Shown: in pieces, positions 57,249 through 64,000 of the stretch
How positions within the stretch are numbered: position 1 is the first letter of the stretch
Layout of the letters: each line of letters opens with the position of its first letter
NCBI GenBank assembly: GCA_022496805.1
Contig: CM040091.1
Coordinates: forward strand, 18,590,336 to 18,654,335
Direction of reading: 5' to 3'
Length of the DNA stretch: 64,000 nucleotides
Source of the DNA: Pohlia nutans
Lineage: Eukaryota > Streptophyta > Bryopsida > Bryales > Mniaceae
The notes under the pieces: generated by a model
Database searches by the model: none
Seen by the model: only the letters and a program-made list of their open reading frames with translations
Told to the model about the DNA's origin: nothing
Program-made: the position numbers and the translations under genes

Positions 57249-57790
57249 CCCTAAACGTGCAAGCAGCCTTGTGAGACCACATTTGATCGTCTTTCAGTCA
57301 AATGTTGATTTTACTTAGTTCCTAATTTCAAATGAAAATAGTCCCTACTAAGAAAGTGTAGGGCTATCTTCTACTTCTCTAGTCCAATTTATCATCCTTC
57401 AAAATTGTTGAAATTGCATTTTTTACAACACTTTATAGCTTAGAACCCTAAAATTCCAATATACACTGCAGAAATCAATTTTCTATTGAATTTCTTTTTA
57501 TGTAAGCTCAAGAAGCATGCGACCTTCATCTTGTTGTTCATCACTATTATTTTCATTTTTTCTAGAAGTTTCATACTATTTAAAGCATTTTTGTAATTAT
57601 TATGATTTTTACAAGAAAAAAACCTTGAAGAATCCTACAAAACTCATTCTTATTTAAATAATCATGAAAATCAAGGTAAATTATTTTAAAAATAAATTAT
57701 ATGAGAAAAATACTAGAAAAATATAATATATTTTAAAATGTGAGGAATTGATCAAGTTTGACTGGTAACTGTAGAGTAGACGCTAAAAGG
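57249..57790. mobile_element. TTAA-type element, subfamily K, 542 bp
   Basis: TTAA at 57245-57248 and 57791-57794; ends CCCCTAAACGTGC and GACGCTAAAAGG. Confidence 0.8.
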
Positions 57791-58196
57791 TTAAACTCAA
57801 TTTACGTAAGAGACAGAATAAATGTTGGATAACATATGGGTTAATTCTAAACTTCAAGCACTTGCTCTAGTTTGTACGAATTATCTTTTTGGTTTTCTCA
57901 TGTATGGGGTCTAGGTGTTTTTGTATTTGGAGTTTGCGATCCCAAAGTAGACTAGGACAACCCACAATGTCCAAAATAGGGACCAATTTTTGTTTTTTTT
58001 TTACCTATGGTACGAGCAAAGCCGGGTCAATCTCACCAATCCCCCCCCTAGTGCTAAACAATGGTTTGGTTAAGTCTTCCTTCAACTTGCGATGACTATG
58101 CATGTTTGTCTATGCAAGCACTACCGTACCCTCGGGTTAATTTTATAAGGTCTCATACCAAATTAATTAATTTTAAGGTTATTTTTCATTCATTAA

Positions 58197-59083
58197 CCCC
58201 TAAAGGACCAAGTGGACACATTGTGTTCACGAATAATTTCATCAATTTAATAACTTGTTTGGATTTCATAATTTTGACTCAATGTTAACTAGTGAATTGA
58301 AAATGTTCGTTTCAAGAACACAAAAATTCTTCAAGATTTGCAATTACGTTGATTGATTAATGGGGAAAAAACTAAAACGTCAATGTAGGTGAACTTGGGA
58401 CATGGTAGTTAGGGCGGTTGATGACTTGAAGAGCGTTTTCACACTTGGACGTCACATTTGTGAAAAAAAGAAGTGTACAATATGTAAAATATTTCCCATT
58501 ACTGCATCATTAACACTATAAAATAATTACGAAAAATGTTTAAATATATTTTAAATGGAATATTTTCTACATATTTTGGAATATTTTGGAATATTCTATA
58601 TATATATTTGAATTCTTTAAAACATTTTTGCAATGTAAAAATTAATAACGATCACAAGCACCGGCTCAACGAGTCACCAACAAGTCACTTCACCCAAACA
58701 TAAATCTTTGAGAATCAATCATTGTTGTTGTATTTGGTTTTAGAACACCATTTTTTGTGGGCACCTAGATATAGTACATCTTTGTATGCTCCTAAACTTT
58801 CAAACACTAATCATGGTTTTTAAATTTAAGAGAAAATTTGCAATGCATGACCTGTTGGTTTTGTTCAAATTTTTTATAAATCAACTTATGATCAAACCTT
58901 ATAATCACATAATATATACTGTAGATTGTTCTGAAAATTGACGTACAATCTCATGACTAAGTCCTTTTTGAACTTCAACGGTGAAGTTTTTTACATGAAT
59001 ACCAATCAAGAGATACAATTGCTTTTTTGAAAGCATCACGAGAAAGTGATAAAATTTTAGGAATGAGCATGGTCCTTTAGGGG
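58197..59083. mobile_element. TTAA-type element, subfamily D, reversed, 887 bp
   Basis: TTAA at 58193-58196 and 59084-59087; ends CCCCTAAAGGACCAAGTGG and GGTCCTTTAGGGG. Reverse complement of 28507-29404 along its whole length. Confidence 0.9.
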
Positions 59084-59381
59084 TTAAGTGAAATTATATT
59101 TTCTTCAAATTTCAATTTCTTATGATATCTAATATTTCTTCCAGACTTTTGATCCTAAAGCTTTCATTGTTTGTTACATTTCATTGAGCTTTTCATTGTT
59201 AATTTTCTTAGGACATTGATATAGCACAAGATGAAATTTATGAATTTACATTCTTTTTATTAATATTTTATACACCATTCAATTGAACTAGCTTATAATT
59301 TCTCAACATTTTAATAAATGCCATTTTTAATTACTTTATAACAAATCTGATCGTAGCGTAGGGTACGGCACAATGAAGCTT

Positions 59382-59502
59382 TTCTCAATGGTCACTTCTC
59401 ACTTGGTAAGTGTAACTGGTCACATTAAACAAAAACCAACTTTGTCTTATATGATTAATTGCACTCAACAAGCGAGAAGTGACCACTGAGAAAGGACTCA
59501 TT
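59382..59502. repeat. small inverted repeat
   Basis: TTTCTCAATGGTCACTTCTC and GAGAAGTGACCACTGAGAAA about 80 bp apart. Possibly a further miniature element. Confidence 0.5.
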
Positions 59503-59581
59503 TTGTCGTTGCAAAGCTACAATGACTTCCAAACAACGATGAAGTTGCAACTAGCTTCTTGTATGTGCACGAGAATATAGG

Positions 59582-59996
59582 CACTATTAGCAAACTAAGG
59601 TGTCACTTCACACTCAGAACAATATAAGAATTCACTGTACACATTTGTCCTACGTGACGAATCGCACGAGTCACCAAGTCTTGAGCACCTGGCAGTGGAT
59701 GTGAAGTAGCGCCATTTGACACACCTATTGAGTGAAAAGTGACACCTTCTGCTTGTAGTGAGGAGTCCAATTGTTGGAGAGTAGAATTGATCTGTACTCA
59801 TATTTTGAGGATAGGGTGTCATGGGACGATAATCATCTTTACCTCGATTATTAATTGAACCACATCGTTTTCATGCTAGTGCACTACCAAGGCGCTCAAG
59901 ACTTGGTGAGTGCGATTCATCACATAGTAGGACAAGTGTGTACATGGAACTCTGACGAGATGTTCTGAGTGAGAAGCAACGCCTTTGCTAGTAGTG
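59582..59996. mobile_element. CACTA-like inverted-repeat element, about 415 bp
   Basis: CACTATTAGCAAA at the left and TTTGCTAGTAGTG at the right, with arms of about 110 bp containing CACCAAGTCTTGAGC and GATGAATCGCAC-type blocks. No clean three-base duplication was found. Confidence 0.6.
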
Positions 59997-60255
59997 TCAA
60001 CGTTGCACACTCAGATGTACAAGTGCATCGCTGAAATTTCATTTATTGTTAACAACTTACACTGGATCTAAGACTCTACTCAAAGCATACTGCGGAGGCA
60101 CATTCTGATACTTGATCCTAATGAGATTTCTTAATTTTTTGAATAATGGCATCTTTGGTGTAGTTGTGTGCTATTAAAGGCAGTGTTGGTAACCTGTGAT
60201 GTATGATGGACATAACATTCAGTAGCACCTGTAACTGCTGCCTTCCCCAACATAA

Positions 60256-60317
60256 TGATGTGGAATATCCCACATCATTTCATCCCCCAATGAAATGACG
60301 TGGGATATTCTACATCA
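60256..60317. repeat. 62-bp hairpin
   Basis: TGATGTGGAATATCCCACAT and its near complement around CCCCC; 28-bp arms. Outer bases near 60220 and 60335 also pair loosely, so it may be the core of a larger foldback. Confidence 0.65.
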
Positions 60318-62400
60318 CATCAGTAGCTATGGGGCAGTTACTAATTAAATCGATTTCTGAATTACTAGGATAGAATCGCATTGCCTTTCAATCTTGGTTT
60401 GATTCCAAGACTACATTCTGAATCGTTGAATTTTGTTTGTGGGATGTGACATTTTCTTAGGTCAATAAAGTGAGGCATGTTATATGTCGTTGGAAAATTA
60501 ACGATAATAGTTCTCAAGATTGTGAAGACCCGTAATGAACAAAGGAAGTGATTAGAAGTTATGGCCCAACAAAAAAAAGGGAGATTTGGAAATGCTACCT
60601 CATAAATTTTGGAAGGCTACAACTTCCTCAATATGGGTTGGAATGAGAAAAGTGGATACAACATTGTGATCTATTCAAGGAGTAGATCACAAAATGGGCT
60701 TGCACTTGATATGAGTGTTACATCCACAAGTTGTGCATGGTTGGTAAGGGCATGTTTGCATTGGAATTCAATTAGTTGCAGTACATCCACTGAGTCCCTG
60801 CATTGATGTTAATGGAAGGCATAACAAGTACATATCATAAGAAGTACGTTGAATAGGTGTTTTAAGGGGACCAGAAAATTAAAGAGACTTACTCTATAAA
60901 AATTATTCTGTGGTAAAAATAAAAACCTTTTGACAAAAATAAAATAAAACTTGTGATTGTCTGACGACATGTGTCAAAAAATAAGAATGAAATTACCTTT
61001 GTTTTGTAAAGTAATGGTAAATATTTATATGGTGTGAAATGTAGGTAAAGGTCTTAAGGGGCTCCCTTTAAGACCTCTTAAGATTTAAGCATGTTAAGAA
61101 GCACTGGGCACCAAGGATATGCCGAAAGAACCTTGTGAAAATCTGTGGAGTACAGTACTTTGAATGGAAAATTGTGGCAAGGCTGTATGGGCAATTGGGC
61201 ATGGACTGGATATGCGTACAAGATGACTTCAGCACAAACTTCAGCATGACTTCATGCTCAGAAACCGAATCAAGAGTTTACAGGGCAATTGCAGTAACTG
61301 GCAATGTATTATTGCAAGTGGCAAGGCTTTACCCAGCAGTGGCAGGATCTGGCTAGGCGTTGCTGCAGTGAAAGATTCATGACTTATAGTCCCAAACCCT
61401 ACAGTAGTGTTCAAAATAAAATTTGTGCACTCAACAGTGAACACAATCATACACAACTGCTTCCAATATTACTGGTTCCGTCATGCACCGAGCCAAATTG
61501 AAAACGACGTGTAATTAACAAGGTTCTAAAATCAGAATTGCAAAGTCATCAATGATTGTAAGCGAAGAATAAATATGATACGTGGATATTGATGCATTTG
61601 ATCATTTAAGTTGATGTTATCGTCTCCGGAGTGGTGCACTGGAGCGGAAGTGTGACTCACTGCTGTAGAATTGAAAATATGTAATCACGAGAAACATATC
61701 GCAATACGTAACTAGTAGAGCTGGAGCAGCTTCACGGGAAAAGAATTTCAACAGGCCGGGGAACTACGCAAAGCTTCGTGAACGCGAATTTACAAATTCA
61801 TTAGAGTCCTTGGATCCACCCAGTGATCTCAGAACCACTTTATGACATTTAGCACAGGGTGCTACCTCCCACATAAATGGTATCTACTTTAGCTACCTTG
61901 TGAATGTACTACTCACGATACCTCTATAATATCTGGCAATACCCTTGATATACTAAGGTGATACCATGATGATATCCGCGGATATCACCTCATGAAGTTG
62001 CTACATATTTATAACATGATGAGCATTCTCGCTATATTTTAAAAAAAAATCATTTTTTTTCTTTGTATGTTTAGCAGCCCCATTTTTGGGTAGAAATCCA
62101 GCTAATTTTAGCCAGTTTTGAGATCACTGGATCCACCATGGCAAGAAGATTCCCAGTGCCAGCAGATCCCGACCTTTGGAGCCTGGCAAGACGTTGCCGA
62201 TTTGTCCTGTGCGCAGAGTTAATTTTCCTCTCACAATGCGCAAGAAAAGCTGCACAAGTACGCAAATTACCACTTTGTGACGCCGAAAACGTGCATAACA
62301 TGATTTAAATAATTCAAGCCGCGACGTCATCGTCGCAAGGAGTTGAAAATATGGTACCAACAAATGGCGTATGCTGCCGATGAAGTTCAGACTGATCAAG
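60318..62400. other. intergenic, nothing recognised
   Basis: Short frames without family features. GATATCCGCGGATATC at 61973-61988 is a perfect 16-base palindrome. Confidence 0.45.
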
Positions 62401-62402
62401 GT

Positions 62403-62410
62403 TATATAAA
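62403..62410 (+). promoter_or_regulatory. TATA box of the hevein-GH17 gene
   Basis: TATATAAA 80 bases before the chosen start codon, leaving room for a leader of about 50 bases. Confidence 0.7.
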
Positions 62411-62489
62411 CTCGATCATCCAACTCATGACATTAGCCAATCGATCCATATATCGTCAATTGGGGTGATTGGACTCTGTGTCGAGATTC

Positions 62490-63701
62490 ATGGCTATGTC
62501 GAGAGTCGTTCTCGTTGTAGCGCTCCTTATAGCGGTGGCATCAGCGCAAGACTGTGACGAGAATCGGAGATGCGGCGACGGCAGATGTTGTAGCCAATGG
62601 GGCTATTGCGGCTGCACAACCGAACATTGCGGGTCGGGATGCGAAAGCCAATGCAACGGCTGCGGCGGCGGCGCCACGATCGGAGTCTGCTACGGGCGTG
62701 TCGGCAACAACTTGCCATCACACACACAAGTCGTCGCGCTGCTGAGAGGCCGCGGCGTGAAGAGCGTGAAGATCTACGACGCAGCTCACGACGTCTTGCG
62801 GGCGTTCGCGAACTCTGGCATCGACCTATCCGTCGCGGTCCCAAACCAGGAGGTGCGCGTCATCGCCGACAGCCAAGACGCCGCGAATGGCTGGGTTCAA
62901 GACAACATCCGTGCGTTTGTGGGCGCGACAACGATCGGCTCCATCGCCGTTGGCAACGAATATCTGACTGACGGCCGCAACGATCCATCGAAGCTCCTGC
63001 CCGCCATGCAGAACATCCAGCGCGCTCTGGAGAGCCAAGGGCTCGGCAACATCAAAGTGTCCACGCCACATGAGTTCGGCGTGGTCGACATCTCCTTTCC
63101 ACCATCGGCTGGCACCTTCAAAGGCAATTACATAAACGTAATGCGAGGCATCTTGGAGTTTCTGCGTCAGAAAAACTCTGTGTTCATGGTGAACATCTAT
63201 CCGTTCTTCGCGTACCGCTACAATTCCGGCCAGATAAACTTGGATTACGCGCTCTTCAATCCCAGCTCGCCCTCAGTTTCCGACTCCGGAAGGACCTACA
63301 GGAATCTGTTCGACGCGCAGGTGGACTCCGTCATCGCCGCCATGAACCGCCTCGGCTATGGAAACTTGCCTCTAATGATTACAGAGTCTGGTTGGCCGTC
63401 CAGGGGTGGCGGTGTTGGAGCCACTGTGCAGAATGCGAAAACATACAACAACAATCTCGTCAAGCATGTGCTGCTAGGAAATGGCACTCCCATGCGACCA
63501 GGTGATCGGAATCCGACTTACATTTTCGCCCTTTTCAATGAGAATCAGAAGGGCGGTGATGAGATCGAAACGAACTTCGGCCTCTTCTGCCCCGATCAGA
63601 GGCCAGTTTACGACATCAACCTGTCTGCCGCGGTGTCTCGTCCCCACAATGTCTCTGCGCTGGATATTGATCAGGAGGTGGAAACTCTTGCTATTGAGTA
63701 G
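62490..63701 (+). CDS. secreted hevein-domain beta-1,3-glucanase (GH17)
   Basis: Predicted secreted defence-type enzyme that cleaves beta-1,3-glucan, here fused to a chitin-binding module. Single exon, 403 aa. Residues 1-19 are a signal peptide (SRVVLVVALLIAVASA). Residues 22-58 form a hevein/CBM18 domain with ten cysteines, CCSQWGYCG at its core; eight is usual. GH17 starts at residue 64 (IGVCYGRVGNNLP); the acid is Glu157 in SIAVGNEYL and the nucleophile Glu299 in MITESGWPS. The end has FGLFCPDQRPVY and a 24-residue tail with an NVS site, perhaps a vacuolar propeptide. I chose ATG 62490 because it directly opens the signal peptide; ATG 62496 is also possible. Plant GH17 enzymes usually carry an X8/CBM43 module or none, while hevein domains usually join GH19 chitinases, so the fusion is unusual. 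Confidence 0.93.
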   Translation: MAMSRVVLVVALLIAVASAQDCDENRRCGDGRCCSQWGYCGCTTEHCGSGCESQCNGCGGGATIGVCYGRVGNNLPSHTQVVALLRGRGVKSVKIYDAAHDVLRAFANSGIDLSVAVPNQEVRVIADSQDAANGWVQDNIRAFVGATTIGSIAVGNEYLTDGRNDPSKLLPAMQNIQRALESQGLGNIKVSTPHEFGVVDISFPPSAGTFKGNYINVMRGILEFLRQKNSVFMVNIYPFFAYRYNSGQINLDYALFNPSSPSVSDSGRTYRNLFDAQVDSVIAAMNRLGYGNLPLMITESGWPSRGGGVGATVQNAKTYNNNLVKHVLLGNGTPMRPGDRNPTYIFALFNENQKGGDEIETNFGLFCPDQRPVYDINLSAAVSRPHNVSALDIDQEVETLAIE

Positions 63702-63780
63702 GAGACGTACGTTTTGTCTAGAATGTTATGGGATTGTTGTATGAGTGAGGGTGAGAAGGTAGTGTCTAGATGCGAGTTCG

Positions 63781-63968
63781 CACTAGGAGAAGACCTGTCG
63801 TTTTTCATTCCCCATTTTGTGGAAACAGTGAACAGTGGTTGAATATTATGCTTATATTTTTGTTTTCTTGTGCCCAAAACCACTCTTCAGCACTCACACA
63901 GCCCAATCATGTGCATGCCACGGTTTTCATTGCTTTTTCATTTATAGTGTCGAAAAACGACACATTTA
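63781..63968. mobile_element. CACTA-like MITE, right end incomplete
   Basis: CACTAGGAGAAGACCTGTCG start; interior matches 33921-34114 (CATTCCCCATTTTGTGG, CATTTATAGT). Homology fades at CGACACATTTAAA. It begins 80 bp after the stop codon of the glucanase gene and may provide part of its 3' end. Confidence 0.7.
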
Positions 63969-64000
63969 AAAAATGAATAAAAATGGCCCAAAATAGTCCA

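Noticed and set aside
62527..63744. Other long frames over the glucanase gene on both strands
   Set aside because: Arg-rich shadow frames of a GC-rich exon.

Overview
This is a nuclear land-plant window. It has intron-containing genes for plant-specific proteins (a phytol-kinase-like enzyme, an APEM9/DAYU-like peroxin, a complex III LYR assembly factor, a TIR-domain gene) in an AT-rich background of LTR retrotransposons, a LINE and many small inverted-repeat elements. The TIR type, an Ogt-type DNA repair methyltransferase and a hevein-GH17 fusion make me lean towards a seed-free plant (bryophyte, lycophyte or fern), but I cannot name the species. I see no CRISPR, prokaryotic operon, organellar gene, rRNA or tRNA gene.

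Layout. 0-12 kb: small transposons and a frameshifted TIR gene. 12.3-28.5 kb: an old Copia element on the minus strand, split by a 12-kb LTR element (14378-26414, 5-bp duplication GTGGG). 28.5-36.5 kb: more small elements and a 5'-truncated LINE. 36.5-55.7 kb: the gene-rich part, with Ogt-like (+), NmrA-like reductase (-), LYRM7/MZM1-like (+), phytol kinase-like (-) and APEM9-like (-). 55.7-62.4 kb: transposons. 62.5-63.7 kb: hevein-GH17 glucanase (+). The genes do not form a pathway; they are ordinary single plant genes with transposons in introns and flanks.

Two signals stand out. First, the 12-kb LTR element carries 36 exact copies of the 10-bp palindrome GACYATRGTC in both LTRs, in non-coding internal sequence and in its 912-codon ORF, where it falls in all three reading frames; it appears absent from a 3.4-kb segment that seems to have been spliced into the element at the primer-binding site. 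Second, at least eleven elements of several unrelated internal sequences share ends of the form TTAA-CCC(C)TAAA...TTTAGGGG-TTAA, the target-site and end signature of piggyBac-type transposons, a group I know as very rare or absent in land plants. I also found PIF/Harbinger-like (TAA/TTA duplications), CACTA-like and one hAT-like miniature element, plus three copies of a short LTR.
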